Shown here piece after piece: positions 1 through 10,485 of a DNA stretch of 64,000 nt. The notes beneath the pieces are model-generated. The model was given only the letters and a program-made list of their open reading frames with translations. It was not told where the DNA came from and made no database searches. The position numbers and the translations under genes were made by a program. The stretch is from Platanthera guangdongensis. Its lineage: Eukaryota > Streptophyta > Magnoliopsida > Asparagales > Orchidaceae. The stretch's first letter is position 1. Each line of letters begins with the position of its first letter. The stretch covers positions 13,371,046 through 13,435,045 of the forward strand of contig CM077155.1 of NCBI GenBank assembly GCA_039583875.1, read 5' to 3'.

Positions 1-724
1 TCTGCAACTGCATCTCCAACATTTATCTAGACAAAGCTTTATTGCTTTGTCATTGTCCCTCTATCACGGCCTCATTCTGAGCACCCGATGACTCATCCTC
101 TGAATGAGGAGTCGACCTCGCCGTAGAAGGTTTCGACATCCTAATAATCACAACAAATAACTAGTCAAAACCTAGCTTAACCGCTAGAAACAAACAACCT
201 AGAATAGACAAAACATACATAAGTACTTGTGCATGAATTTGTATTCTTTTGACTCAAAATCATGTGTGTACATATGTCATCATATAAATTTTTAGCTTGG
301 CACGTGTGCTGATGTTATGTTATGCTATGAATTTTGTGTTATGCATTCTATAAAAGGCCTTAGTGCATTTTATGAGTGACGTACACATGAAATGTTATGC
401 ATCTCATACTACATAACATCACATGCAACGAAAATAGAAAATGTGCTAATGGGCACCCATGTGTTGGTGGCTATCCATCCCATACTACATAACCATCACA
501 TATTGCCACCTATGATGGATCCATATATATATATATATTATGCATCTCATACTACATAATATGTCATGTATACCTCTTATCATTCTATGAGAGTAGTGTT
601 CATGCTTTAGCCAAGATGTATTGATGACACATCAGTGTGTGTATGAAATGACACTAGATAATTATCACCAGAAAGAGATGATTGCTCGACCAATTGTTAA
701 ACAACCCATACCACTGATACCAAC
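1..724 (-). mobile_element. R1 internal leader (Ty3-type, 5' end of element)
   Basis: This is the stretch between the R1 primer-binding site and the left window edge, read on the minus strand. It is AT-rich and mostly non-coding. Three direct copies of a motif close to CATCTCATACTACATAA lie near 400, 480 and 545, next to an AT microsatellite at about 521-540. A short minus-strand reading frame (139 down to 50, about 29 codons, Ser/Glu-rich, beginning MSKPSTARST) could be the start of gag, but it hits a stop and cannot be confirmed. Confidence 0.5.
714..722 (-). other. R1 primer-binding site
   Basis: The plus-strand sequence CTGATACCA reads TGGTATCAG on the minus strand, which matches the 3' end of initiator-Met tRNA. 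It lies 2 nt from the LTR edge at 725. This fixes R1 as a minus-strand element whose body lies to the left, outside the window. Confidence 0.75.
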
Positions 725-1699
725 TGTCACAACCCGTATTTTCTCAACTTGAAGTTATATCAGAGTTAGAGAATATACACGTCATGATGCCATGCCACAC
801 TGGGGATAACTGCAGGCGCTCAGGCAAAACTTCAAACTCTACAGTTTATATGAAATCCATAGTGTATTAAGTAAAAACCAGTTTAAGTTTAGATGGCCGT
901 ATACCTCGGTACAGTGGATCAACTAGTCCACGAGTAAAAGTATAGTTATGCGCTACAGAAATACTTTGATTATGTTGGATTAACATCCTACATGAGCATA
1001 AACATCCCCGAAGGACAACTCGCGATATGCAAGTCTCTAGATTTATTATAAGTATAGAAATAGTCCTTACGTTAGTTAGAAAATAGTATTTTAGTTTTAC
1101 AAACATGGTATGTATGAAATACTTCTAGTAATGCTTTTATAAGTTAAAATACCTAACATGCAATCTAGCATAAACATTCCCAAAGAGCAAATAAATACAA
1201 ACACAAAACAGGCCAACAAGGCAGTTTACCAAAGTACATAGCACTTAAAAGAAAACCCCCCTAGTGGGTGCCAACAACCTAACACAAACCCACTGGAGAG
1301 CATGTATGTCTGTAATAACATGAAAGCAACAAAACACTACCTCACTACTTTGAGGGAAACCTCTACAAAGCTGCAGTCCACTAGTAAACTTCCAAAAACC
1401 TAGCCGCTCACCCGGCTACTGCCCTAAACTTGAGGCATTCAGAGAAAGAACAACTCAGCAAGAAAATATAAGTTACAAAAGGAGACAATAATCAAGTAAT
1501 AGTACAAGGGGTTACCAAACCTAATTATAAGGAAAACTGACAACCTTAACTGAATAAGAAGTAAAAGAATAGCGGTAAAAGCTAACTTACCCACTCCAAG
1601 AGTAGGAATATTGCACCAAGTGCGATAAAAATCTATGCTTTAAGAAACGTGAATATAAGTAAGTCTAGGTATCAGAAAATAGACTACCCATAACTTTTT

Positions 1700-1912
1700 A
1701 TGTAAAATCACTGGGGAAATATCGGCACCTGCAGTGGAGGTTACCTACCCAACACACTAATAGTCAAGATAAACCATAACCACCGGGGAAATAAACTGGC
1801 ATCTACAGTGGTGGGAACCTACCCAACAAACATGCAGTCCACCCCTTTAAACAAAAACACCGGGGAGAACCGACACCTGCAGTGGTGGGAACCTGCCCAA
1901 CATACCTGCAGT
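1700..1912. repeat. Three-unit tandem repeat inside R1 LTR
   Basis: Three consecutive degenerate units share the core CACCGGGGA, then a GGCACCTGCAGTGG-like block, then AACCTACCCAACA. The spacing is about 75-80 bp. The units are diverged, so this is an old local duplication within the LTR. Confidence 0.7.
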
Positions 1913-2120
1913 CACATACCCCAAGCAAAGTTAACGGGGTCAAATTTCAAAACCAATCATGTTCACACCAACACCACCTGAAAACTGTTAAAAACCCACA
2001 ACCCAAAACAAGGGTTTATTCCGAAGGAAAAGAAGAAGAAAGCCCAAAGAATTTATCTAAGTCTCATACTAAATGAATCGGACCAGACTTGGCAAGATAG
2101 ATAAAGCCTACGGGAAAAGC

Positions 2121-2815
2121 ATCGAGTACACTCGATGCCGTGTCGAGTGCAGTGAACGCACTCGATGCCATATCCTAAGGGAAAAGCGTTGAGTACACTC
2201 GACAACATCAGGCTAAACTCCGTGAAAAGAAACAACCCACTCAATGCCGCATTGAGTCCACTCAATGCTGTGTTGAGTACACTCAACTCCGCGTTGAGTC
2301 CACTCAATGCTGCGTTGAGTCCACTCAATGTTGTCGACACTTTTTAATTTAGACTCAGAATTCCTTCCCAGTGAGGCTTCACTCAACACCGCGTTGAGTG
2401 AATACCACTCACTCAATGCCTTCTTACTTGGCAATTTAAATGATGGCGCTGAGTGTATTCAATACACTTAATGCCGCATTGAGCGAAGTCAAGTCATTCA
2501 ATGCTTTTGGACTCGGTCTACAAACTGGATTCAGTGCTAAGGCTACACTTAACACCTAAGGCTACACTCGATGCCTAAGGCTACACTCAATGCCTACCCA
2601 ACGAATCTGCTTTGTTCGACGAACTCTGTTTGATGAATTAGATCCGCACGACGAACTCCGTTCGATGAATTAACTCAGTTTGATGAACTCCGTTCGATGA
2701 ATTAGACCTCTGTTCGACGAACTCCGTTCGATGAACGCTGTTCGACGAATTGTCATCTATTCGTCGAACTCTGTTCGATGATTTACCTTCTGATCGACAA
2801 ATTCTGACCACCCCT
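2121..2815. repeat. R1 palindrome array (two motif types)
   Basis: From about 2121 to 2600 the sequence alternates CACTCAATGC with GCATTGAGTG and close variants such as CACTCGATGC. From about 2600 to 2815 it changes to TTCGATGAA / TTCGACGAA separated by CTCCG or CTCTG. Both motif types are self-complementary pairs. The array lies inside the R1 LTR and generates spurious short ORFs in several frames. Confidence 0.8.
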
Positions 2816-3341
2816 AACAGACAACTACATAATGAATCTAATACAATGAATCTAATCCCTCATATATTTCTTGAACATGGTTAGAAAACAATACCATAAA
2901 GCTGATAGACAAAAGGCCAAATCAAACCCTACTCTCAAAACTACAAAGGGAAGAACAGTACGAAAAATATATAAGGAAAAGAAAGTTTGGCAAGGGGAAG
3001 AAGTCACCACTTGCCTCAAATTGCCGAATCCGACCACGTAAACGCTCCTCCTAAAGGATCTGGCCGCGACAACACTAAATCAACACTTTCTGAAACCTTT
3101 TAGGATGAAAAGGGTCAAAATTGCAACCTAAACCTCTAAAAATCCCCGAAACGATAAAAACTTACGCTTGAAATGTAGATCTCGGCGAGAGTTATCCGGA
3201 TCTACTCTCTGATGAAAATTTTTTACACTAGAGCTCCTCCAATCGACAACCAAAGGCACTACAAGGACGCCTCTTTCTTGTGCAAACAGGCTGATGGTTT
3301 TCAAGAAGAAGACGATGAATAGGGTTTGTCTATTCACAAGA

Positions 3342-3350
3342 CTATTTATA
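3342..3350 (-). promoter_or_regulatory. TATA-like box in R1 LTR
   Basis: The minus strand reads TATAAATAG here, about 410 nt inside the LTR from its outer edge. That is a plausible U3/R position for minus-strand transcription. Unlike R4, R5 and R9, the palindrome array lies downstream of this TATA, not upstream. Confidence 0.45.
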
Positions 3351-3760
3351 CTTAGAAAGATAAGTATTATAATGATAGTTTCTTATTAAATAGTGGTCCA
3401 AATGAGCCAAAATTCGCGCCAACATGGTTTTCTACAAAAATCACACCGTAGCTAAATATCTATGCTATGAACCCAATGGCGCAGTCGAAATTATGATTTG
3501 ACGAACCAAACTAGGGTAAACACCTCTCGAAGCCAAAACACATGCATTCCCAAAGAGGATCCACCGAGTCACCAAAATAGACCCAGCTCGCTAGGGAATC
3601 TTGCAAACAGGCTAAACCTAGCCACATACAGAGAAACCTAAGACCTAAAACCATGCTCTAACAATGGTATATGCCGGAAACCCATCAACGTAATGCCCTG
3701 ACATTAGAAACACACCAGATAACAAATTAAACCAAATATCGAAAAATCGGAGGCATTACA

Positions 3761-4012
3761 CGAACCAAGGCATCAGCTGCATCCCAATCATCATAAGTGG
3801 GTGAGCTAACAGGGGGGATCATCGATCAAATGAGTGCCCTTATGATGAGAGCGTAAAAGGAAAATAAAAGATACACTCCAGTCCGGGTAATTTGGACCTG
3901 TACGCTTGGATGAAGTACCCAAATTACTAGAAGGAGAAGCAGAAGGAGAAGCTGAAGTAGAAGAAAGAGAGAGAATATCAGAGAAAATACCATAAGAAGA
4001 CAGAGTATCCAT
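3761..4012 (-). pseudogene. gag: R2 Copia gag, N-terminal fragment cut by R1
   Basis: Minus-strand ATG at 4012. After a Ser-rich N-terminus comes the block GPNYPDWSVSFIFLLRSHHK, which matches the conserved NY..W start of the Copia gag domain. A C-run near 3810 carries a frameshift; in the shifted frame the reading continues through a DDWDAADAL segment until it meets the R1 LTR edge at 3760. This continuity up to the LTR is what shows R1 inserted into this gag. The remainder of the gene lies beyond R1, outside the window. Recognition rests on the short NY..W block and the position next to a primer-binding site. Confidence 0.65.
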
Positions 4013-4341
4013 GTAGAAAAGAAATAGCAAGCCGCACGGTTAACCAAACAAACCGCACGAACAAACAACGTGAACAAACCACGTGAACAAGAGGAGAGAA
4101 CGCACGATCTAGGTGTCAACACACCAACAGTAGGAAAGAAGCCGCGACCAAAATGCGGAACCCGAAATAGAAAAGAGAAACCATGCGAACAGACAAGCGC
4201 GGAAGAAACATGTCGCAATCAAATCAACCCGCGAGGGAGGGACGGAAGAAGTCGAAAGAAAGGAGGGAAAGAGTCAGAGAAATGGCCGCGTGGTTACAAA
4301 AAAACAAACTGCTATCAAGTCGGAGCAAAGGATCGGTTTTT
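4013..4341 (-). other. R2 leader between PBS and gag
   Basis: This is the untranslated leader of R2 on the minus strand. It has AACAAACCACGTGAAC-like direct repeats around 4045-4090 and no convincing coding sequence. Plus-strand reading frames here are shadows. Confidence 0.5.
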
Positions 4342-4352
4342 CTCTAATACCA
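4342..4352 (-). other. R2 primer-binding site (one C-to-T change)
   Basis: The plus-strand CTCTAATACCA reads TGGTATTAGAG on the minus strand. It differs from the initiator-Met primer site TGGTATCAGAG by one C-to-T change. The LTR begins 2 nt later. Confidence 0.6.
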
Positions 4353-4354
4353 AG

Positions 4355-5056
4355 TAAAAAATAATCAATATAACGGACAAGAGGCAAATAAATCAAAAAT
4401 TTTATTACTTCAAAAATATAATCATTACATAGGTATGCCTGTGTCGTTTGTCATGGTCAAACTGCACACTATACAAAGAAAAACTGTACACCTGGCGGCT
4501 AATAAGGAAAACCTCCCCAAAGCATTGGAAGACCTCCAGTCAAGGCCTCCAGACCGAACCTACGTGTTTCCACCATACCACAATTGCGGCTAACCACCAG
4601 ACCGTAGCTGATGCAAGCCACATGACTGCATATTGCAGGTTGACACTAGACCGCAGTTGCGGCTAACCATCATTCCACTACTGAGGCTTTATCCAGAACG
4701 TTGTGGCTTCACCTGATCGCAGCGGCTTAACTCTAGACCACTACTGCAGCTTCCATCCAGTCCGCGATGGCTTAACCAGACCGCTGCGACTTAACTCTAG
4801 ACCACTACTGGGGCTTCCTGCCAGACCACTGCGGCTTAACTTCAGATACTTTGCTGTAGTCTAAAATAAGCCCGCTGGAGATGCTACCAAATAATCCACT
4901 TTACCAAACTGCCAGATGGCTAAACAGAGCACATAAGATCACACCGCCAGATAGCCGACTAGGCAAGCTGCGGCGACTAGTTTGGCTAACTGCCCAAACT
5001 ATGGTTCCAACATATATAATAAAGAAATCACATGTGTTTTTGGCGGGGTTCCAACA
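4355..5056 (-). repeat. R2 5' LTR (Copia)
   Basis: The LTR begins beside the decayed primer-binding site and ends at GGTTCCAACA (5056, or alternatively the similar end at 5012). On the minus strand this gives a TGTTGGAACC start typical of Copia LTRs. It contains an array of AGACCGCTGCGGCT-like repeats (about 4540-4860). No gene is seen. The second LTR is outside the window, so the far boundary is uncertain by about 45 bp. Confidence 0.5.
4540..4860. repeat. R2 palindrome-like array (CCGCWGCGG type)
   Basis: About seven degenerate copies resemble CAGACCGCTGCGGCTTAACT; variants include ACCGCAGTTGCGGCT, ATCGCAGCGGCTTAA and ACCACTGCGGCTTAAC. The core CCGC-W-GCGG is self-complementary. The spacing is irregular, about 35-60 bp. 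Confidence 0.65.
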
Positions 5057-5151
5057 ATATATTTGGGAATTTATAACACTTCTAAATTTCCTGATCTACA
5101 CACAATAGAATTAGCAACTTCTGAAAATTGCTCAACCTCGCTCTGATACCA
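5057..5151 (-). other. R3 leader and primer-binding site
   Basis: The plus-strand CTCTGATACCA at 5141-5151 reads TGGTATCAGAG on the minus strand, a full match to the initiator-Met primer site. The preceding bases on the plus strand are a short untranslated leader of R3, cut off on the left by R2. Confidence 0.65.
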
Positions 5152-5152
5152 C

Positions 5153-5330
5153 TGTTGGGTTTTTCTATATGACACAACACTTGTGCACATCAGAATAAGG
5201 GATAAGAAAACCCCAAAAGAAATAGATCTTATGATGAACATTGATCAAAAAGAAAAGTGCTGTGAATAAAATTTACCTTTGTGGGATTAAGTAACTACTC
5301 AATCGAGATGGTCCAAGATATCTGACAAAT
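5153..5330 (-). repeat. R3 5' LTR, fragment interrupted by R4
   Basis: The LTR begins TGTTGGGTTTTTC directly beside the R3 primer-binding site. It runs to 5330, where R4 starts. The rest should lie beyond the right end of R4, outside the window. R3 is the outermost element seen. Its leader and PBS look Copia-like, but no coding part is visible, so the lineage is open. Confidence 0.5.
5326..5330 (+). other. R4 left target-site duplication (candidate)
   Basis: CAAAT precedes the R4 LTR start TGTTGGGTCC. Its partner would lie right of the window, so it is unconfirmed. Confidence 0.4.
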
Positions 5331-5534
5331 TGTTGGGTCCATTGATCCCAATGTCTCAGATTTGTAAGACGTAAAACAAGTCAATGGTATACACATAGTT
5401 ATATTTGATGTATGATAAAGTTCATGCATGCAGGTTGCTCTTTGTCACATTTATTGGACTGGTGGATCATATGAAAATGACAGGTGGACACAAAGAAGCT
5501 AGCTGGAAAGGCAAGAATTTGCCTAAGTCCACAA

Positions 5535-6470
5535 GCATTGAGTAAAGCAAGCTTACTCAATGCCAATTATCGATATTCAACGAAGTCCACAGGCGTTGAA
5601 TGAAGCAATCTCACTCAATGCCAGTTGTCAAGGTAGAATGCTGACAAAGATAGGAAAGCAGCTAAGTCCGCAGGCATTGTGTAATGCCAGTTCACTCAAT
5701 GCCAGACAGCAAAAGCTCTTTGTAAAGACTAGACAATCAAAGCCCAGTAGTTTGCAGAGATAATATTGCAGCTAAGTCCACGGGTGTTGAGTGAAGGCAG
5801 TTCACTCAACTACTATATCAAGAAGCGACATGTTTACCTTAGTTTTTCAAAGCTTCAGTATTGGCAAGCAAAAAATTCAACTAAGTCCAGAAACATCGAG
5901 TGAACACAGCTCTCGATACTTGAAGAAGGAAGCGTTGAATCAAGCTAATTCTAATAAACCCAAAGAAGAAGAAGGCAGAAAAATTAACTAAGTCCAAAAG
6001 CATTTAGTGAGGTCAGCTCACTTAATGTCATAGAAGAAAGCGTCGTGTGATGATAAAGATCAAGAAGTGATAGAACGAAAAATCTGTCTAAGTACAAAAG
6101 CATTGAGTGATGAAGCTTCACTCAATGCTCTCAATGCCTGGTAGATAAAGATAGTTGCGGCTAAGTACAAAAGCATTGAGTGATGAAGCTTCACTCAATG
6201 CTCTCAACGCCTAATATGCAAAAAGGTTCAGATTATTGACTAAGTGTTTTGGCATTGAGTGAATCATGTTCACTCAATGCACTCAATGCCCGGAAGTGCT
6301 GAAGAATTGACTAAGTCCATAGGCATTGAGTGAAGCCAGTTCACTCAAAGCACTCAAAGCCTAAGCAAGGTTGAAGATTTTACTAAGTCTGGAGGCATTA
6401 GTGAAGCCAGTTCACTCAACACACTCAACACCTGAGCAGGAACTAAAAAATTGGATGAGTCCACAGATGC
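5535..6470. repeat. R4 palindrome array (GCATTGAGTGA / TCACTCAATGC hairpins)
   Basis: About ten units of roughly 80-100 bp each carry CTAAGTCC, then GCATTGAGTGA, a short loop, then TCACTCAATGC. The two arms are complementary, so each unit can form a hairpin with a loop of under about 15 nt. Copies near 6175, 6255 and 6320 are the clearest. Confidence 0.85.
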
Positions 6471-6573
6471 TGACGTTATTAAAAGTCAATAAAAGTTAAC
6501 GAACTTCAAATTCATTGCGGGAAACCTGGAATCCACCGCTAATGTCGTCGACGGCCTACTGTATTGTTTATTC

Positions 6574-6580
6574 TATAAAA
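6574..6580 (+). promoter_or_regulatory. R4 LTR TATA box
   Basis: TATAAAA in TTCTATAAAAGG lies about 100 bp after the end of the palindrome array. The R9 TATA box has the same position relative to its array. Confidence 0.6.
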
Positions 6581-7021
6581 GGTTGTAAATCAGTAATTAA
6601 AGCTAGGCCCCACGTCATATAGTTGTTAATCAGCAAGAGATAAAAGGAAGACGATTGGGAGACGGAATTACGAACTTTTAGGGATTTGTATTTTTGAAAA
6701 GTGGAAGATCTTCATCGTCTTCCTCACCATTATTACTGAGACAAGAAGCAGAAGTTCAAATCGATCGACCTGAAAGTCCATCCAGTTAGCTATTGTCATC
6801 TTCATCATCAACAACAAGAAAGAAGGAGCAGCAAGGCTAACTTTACCTACGGCCACTTCACAGCACAAGCCGAGCAAATCCCGAAGAATATTTTCTGGAG
6901 CTATGAAGAAGGAATCTGGACTGATCTTTTTCAGGATAGAAGGAGAAAGACATAATGATAATTTTTCTTTGTCAAATCAACACCAAACTTATTTCTCTCT
7001 GTAAGATCCTTTTGGATCTGA

Positions 7022-7026
7022 GCTAT
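7022..7026 (+). other. R5 left target-site duplication (decayed)
   Basis: GCTAT here faces CCTGT at 47373-47377, a match at three of five positions. Both are one change from GCTGT. Continuity of the R4 LTR across R5 supports the insertion independently. Confidence 0.45.
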
Positions 7027-7770
7027 TGAAAGTATCTAGCGTTTACCTAAATCACCTAAAGTGGGTGAATAAGTGATGTTTGCGTATCTTTGTGGAATAA
7101 AAATATTTAAAAGACAAGCACACAAACACAGAGATTTTTATAGTGGTTCTCCGTATTGGGTACGTCTAATGTCCCGCCTCGCCTATCTACCATAAAGGGT
7201 ACGATTCAACTACTTCAAGTTTCTTAGATTATCACAATCTTACACATCAGAGCAATGCTCCTAAACCTCGGAGAACAAGATCTCCTACACCTCGATCCAC
7301 AACCGGATATTCAATCTTGATCCACAAATGTATCTACAAACTCGATGCACAAACGTATCTAAAAACTCAGAGATAAAACTCCTACAAACTCGGAAATAAT
7401 GCTCCTACAAATGAAAAAATAATTTACAACAATAATGAAAATGTTTTACACTTCAGATATGAAATCTTCTGGAATCTTCCTTCTTGAAACTTGAAAATCT
7501 TGGTGAATACGTTGAGGAAGAAAACCGAGAAGGCTGATCTGAAAGCTAGGATCCGACCCGATTGAATATAAGATGAAGAATCTATTGATCTTGGATATGT
7601 TGAATCTTGTCTTACTTTGAATCCCTGGATATGGAGAGAGAGATAGAGAGGATTGACGATGAAGACGTGTGACTTTTCTCCCAAAAATGGAAAGTTCTTG
7701 AGTGATTTTAATTCTGTAAAAATTATTCTTCTTGTGAATGATTCTTCGGCTCGGCGAATCCTTGAAGTGA

Positions 7771-7779
7771 CTTTATATA
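7771..7779 (-). promoter_or_regulatory. R5 LTR TATA box
   Basis: The minus strand reads TATATAAAG, just downstream (in transcription sense) of the TTTCTCGAGAAA array at 7899-8361. The other R5 LTR has a mutated version near 46392. Confidence 0.55.
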
Positions 7780-7898
7780 TGTCATCAACCGACGGTCAAT
7801 CATCAATAAGGTAGGAACCATATAATTAAGGAAAGATCAATCATACTACACTTAGGCTAATTAGAATTCCTGTCAAAAAATTTGCAACGAAAATTCCG

Positions 7899-8361
7899 CA
7901 AGTCCATTTCTTCAGAAGAATGATATTTCTCGAGAAATCATTGTCTTTCTCGAGAAAAGGACATAGCTTCTCGAGAAAAGACTTTGAGAAAATTTCATTG
8001 AAGTAAGCTATCTGATTTCTCGTGAAGGACAATATTTCTCGAGAAATGATTTGATTTCTCTAGAAACAATACGTCCTGTCGAGAAATTTACTTAGCGCAA
8101 AATTCGTGAATTAGAATTCTAATTTCTCGAAAAGGATATTATTTCTCGAGAAACAGTTTGATTTCTCGAGAAATACTATGGCTTCTCGAGAAATTTACTT
8201 AGCGCAAATTATGGAACTGAAGACAGATTTCTCAAGAAGAAGACTTAGCTTTCTCGAGAACTTCTTTGCTTTTCTCGAGAACATCCTGGCATCTCGAGAA
8301 ATATATAAGGCATTTATTGAGAAAAGGACTTAGCATATTTTTCAGTTAATTTCTCGAGAAT
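7899..8361. repeat. R5 palindrome array in 3' LTR (TTTCTCGAGAAA)
   Basis: More than a dozen perfect or near-perfect copies of the 12-bp palindrome TTTCTCGAGAAA (XhoI core CTCGAG) occur at irregular spacing of about 20-40 bp. Variants include TTTCTCGTGAAG and TTTCTCAAGAAG. Confidence 0.9.
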
Positions 8362-10237
8362 GTAGGCATGCAGACAGTTGGATTAAGATGAGGAGGTGGA
8401 GACTCATTTGGAATGACTGGAAAGTTTGGGAAGATCTTATTATGCATCCATACAGTAGTATCATAAGTGTGAAACTTTACATCATCAATCTATTTTTGTA
8501 TATCTGTATTTATCTCTTTCAGTTTAGTATCCCATAGTTCCTTCATGTCTTCACCAGATTTTGTTAGATATTCTTTTATTCTGCCCTCCCCCTTTTTGAC
8601 TTCTATTGATAAAGTGTCTATGCCATCTTCCTTGAATTTTCCAACATCTTCACAAGTCTTGAAGTTGTGTTCTTGAGCTTTCTTCTCCAGTTGAATCTGA
8701 TTGTTGGCTAATGTGACTGAATGATCCATAACTTGACCAATACTAGTGATAGTGTGGTCTATGGCCTTTCCACCAATTTTCAACAGTCTCTTGGACTCAT
8801 CTGTATTGTGTTGAATCTCAGCAAATCCTCTGCTCATTTCCTTCTCTAGAGCAGTAACTGTATCAGTGACTTCCTTGAGAGACTTATTAAAGTACCCTCA
8901 TTGTTTTGTAAGCATAGATTCAATTTTAACCAGAAGGGTATCATCTGGAATGATTTCAATTAGAGGAGGTGGAAGAGGTATAGTTGGAGTTATCCAGATA
9001 GGTATCTCTTCATGCACAACTGAACTCTTGCATCTCTGGAAAGGTAGTATCTCATTCCCTTCCTCACCTAGATAGTGGGGAGAGAGAAATCCAAACTCCT
9101 CATGGGAGGTTCTTCAGGCTCTGGTAGAATATCATCTTCAACATTATAATGCATATTAACATTCTCCCTCTCAACTTGAGCCTGGGTCTGAGAATCTTCT
9201 GGTATCTCTTATGGAGGATTTTCTTCTGGGATCTCTTCAGGGTTTTCTACAGGATACTGAACAATCAACACCAATAGAGGTGCTCTGCTCATCATCAGAC
9301 TAAGCTTGACCTTACTGTACTACTACCATATTATCATCATCAACTTTTTCTTGAACTTGGGTTGTAGGAACATCCAAATGTACTTCAGTTTATAGTATCT
9401 CAACTTGTTGTACTTCTACAAGAACTGAAGGAGCAGGCTCCCCCTCAATAGCTGCACCAGATGTGGCAGCTGTATCAGTGTGAGGAGGAGATGGGTTCCA
9501 ATCCTCATCATCAAATATAATTCTTAGAATAGGTGGAGCCTGACTTGGTCTCTGAATCCTGATCTCCCATTGGCTGATGGAAGAGATGGAGACTTTCTTG
9601 AGGTAGTGAATTACCACACCTTTGGTTATATGAAAGATCTCTGGGTGAACTTGATTGAGATACAGAGAAACTCTTCTTCCAAAGTTTTGCGCTTTCAAAC
9701 TCTTCATGATCTTGTCAAATAGAAGGCATCCTCATTAAAACTTCTTTCTGCACACAACTGCCATTATCATATCAAAGAAATTTGAAGAAATATATCCAAT
9801 AGACCCTGTTTTGCATAGAAGAACCTTGCCGAGAATGTTGTCCAGAAGTTTGATTTCATCTGACATGTTTTGTCTTTTAACTGAAGTGGTGGATTCTAGA
9901 AGACCACATAAGGAGTAAGCTCTTGAATAATCATCTCCTTCTAGATAATCTTCCTCATTTATGGATGGTATTTGCAGAAACTCTGTGATAGAAGATGGCT
10001 TGATTTTGAGTTTCATACCTCTGACTGAAGTTTTCAAAAATTTCCCACTTCTCTTGATCTTGGAATTATGGAATAACTCTTCAACATCAGGTAATAAGAC
10101 CAGGCAAGGATGTTCCAGGATAAAGGAGAGGCCAGAGGATTCTAGAAGTAACAGGATATTCTTGAAGTTGTCGAAATTTCTTCTATGCTGGCACGAACGA
10201 ATTCACTTCCCACACCGATCTTCGAAGATGGAGACAT
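8362..10237 (-). pseudogene. R5 extra post-pol ORF (broken)
   Basis: The minus-strand start is MSPSSKIG at 10237. After a frameshift near 10180, a segment including SSGLSFILEHP corresponds to NSGLAFLVSEP in the R9 extra ORF. The next part (10037-9735) shares the motif GKVLLCKTG...IS with GKVILCKSG...IS of R9. Further blocks at 9707-9390 and 8837-8490 are a Pro/Glu-rich region and a long Lys/Glu-rich likely coiled coil. I see no signal peptide or membrane segment. Function is unknown; position after pol is that of the 'env-like' ORF of SIRE elements, but nothing here looks like an envelope protein. Several stops and frameshifts. It is preceded by its own TATA box and palindrome array. Confidence 0.65.
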
Positions 10238-10381
10238 CGAACGCTGAGAATGAGAAATTTCTGATTTTTCGGAGAAGACGCGGTGGATTTTGCGAGAAGA
10301 ATGGCGGTTCGCGGAACTGAAGCATTTGCTCGGGAAAATTTTTCGAATTTGTGGTTTTGGGAATTTATATGGACTTATCTT

Positions 10382-10392
10382 CTATTTATATA
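10382..10392 (-). promoter_or_regulatory. Internal TATA box ahead of R5 extra ORF
   Basis: The minus strand reads TATATAAATAG, about 145 nt upstream of the extra-ORF ATG (10237) and about 95 nt downstream of the second TTTCTCGAGAAA array. R9 has the same arrangement at 55131. Confidence 0.6.
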
Positions 10393-10485
10393 AAATTAAA
10401 AATTTTGAAGAAATAAAAGAAATGCATACTTGTGCGGCGGTTCGAATTCTTCATCAAAAAGAGAAATAATTCTGGTGGAATAGGC

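Larger units (their letters stand above)
725..3760 (-). repeat. R1 5' LTR, about 3 kb (Ty3-type)
   Basis: The LTR starts TGTCACAACCCG next to the primer-binding site and ends GGCATTACA at 3760, where the broken gag of R2 resumes. The length of 3036 bp and the TGTCACAACCC / GCATTACA ends resemble large chromovirus (Tekay/Del) LTRs; the R8 LTR ends GCGTTACA in the same way. It contains three units of a GGGGAGAACCGACACCTGCAG-like repeat (about 1700-1910), a dense palindrome region (about 2120-2815), and a minus-strand TATA-like site at 3342-3350. The duplicate LTR and target duplication lie outside the window, so the lineage is only suggested. I see no coding sequence in it. Confidence 0.7.
5331..7026 (+). 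repeat. R4 5' LTR, left piece
   Basis: It starts TGTTGGGTCCATTG. The CTAAGTCCA junction near 5523 leads into a palindrome array, followed by a TATA box at 6574. It ends GGATCTGAGCTAT at the R5 insertion point. The R9 LTR has the matching block TAGGGATCTGAGTTGT, which shows that the sequence was cut by R5. No gene is seen. Confidence 0.85.
7027..8361 (-). repeat. R5 3' LTR, truncated
   Basis: It is aligned with 45654 to about 46960 of the other LTR from TGAAAGTATCTA onward, including the poly-purine/poly-C hairpin block and the TTTCTCGAGAAA array. Homology stops after ATTTCTCGAGAA near 8361. The last roughly 400 bp of the LTR and the polypurine tract are missing, and the extra ORF abuts directly. 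No gene is seen. Confidence 0.85.

Noticed and set aside
7899..8361. Cloning artefact from repeated XhoI or SalI sites
   Set aside because: The conserved motif is longer than the restriction site, has graded variants, and is collinear in both LTRs and in the spacer.
7899..8361. Heat-shock elements in TTTCTCGAGAAA
   Set aside because: TTC and GAA are separated by four bases here, not the two of a standard inverted heat-shock unit; I have no further support.
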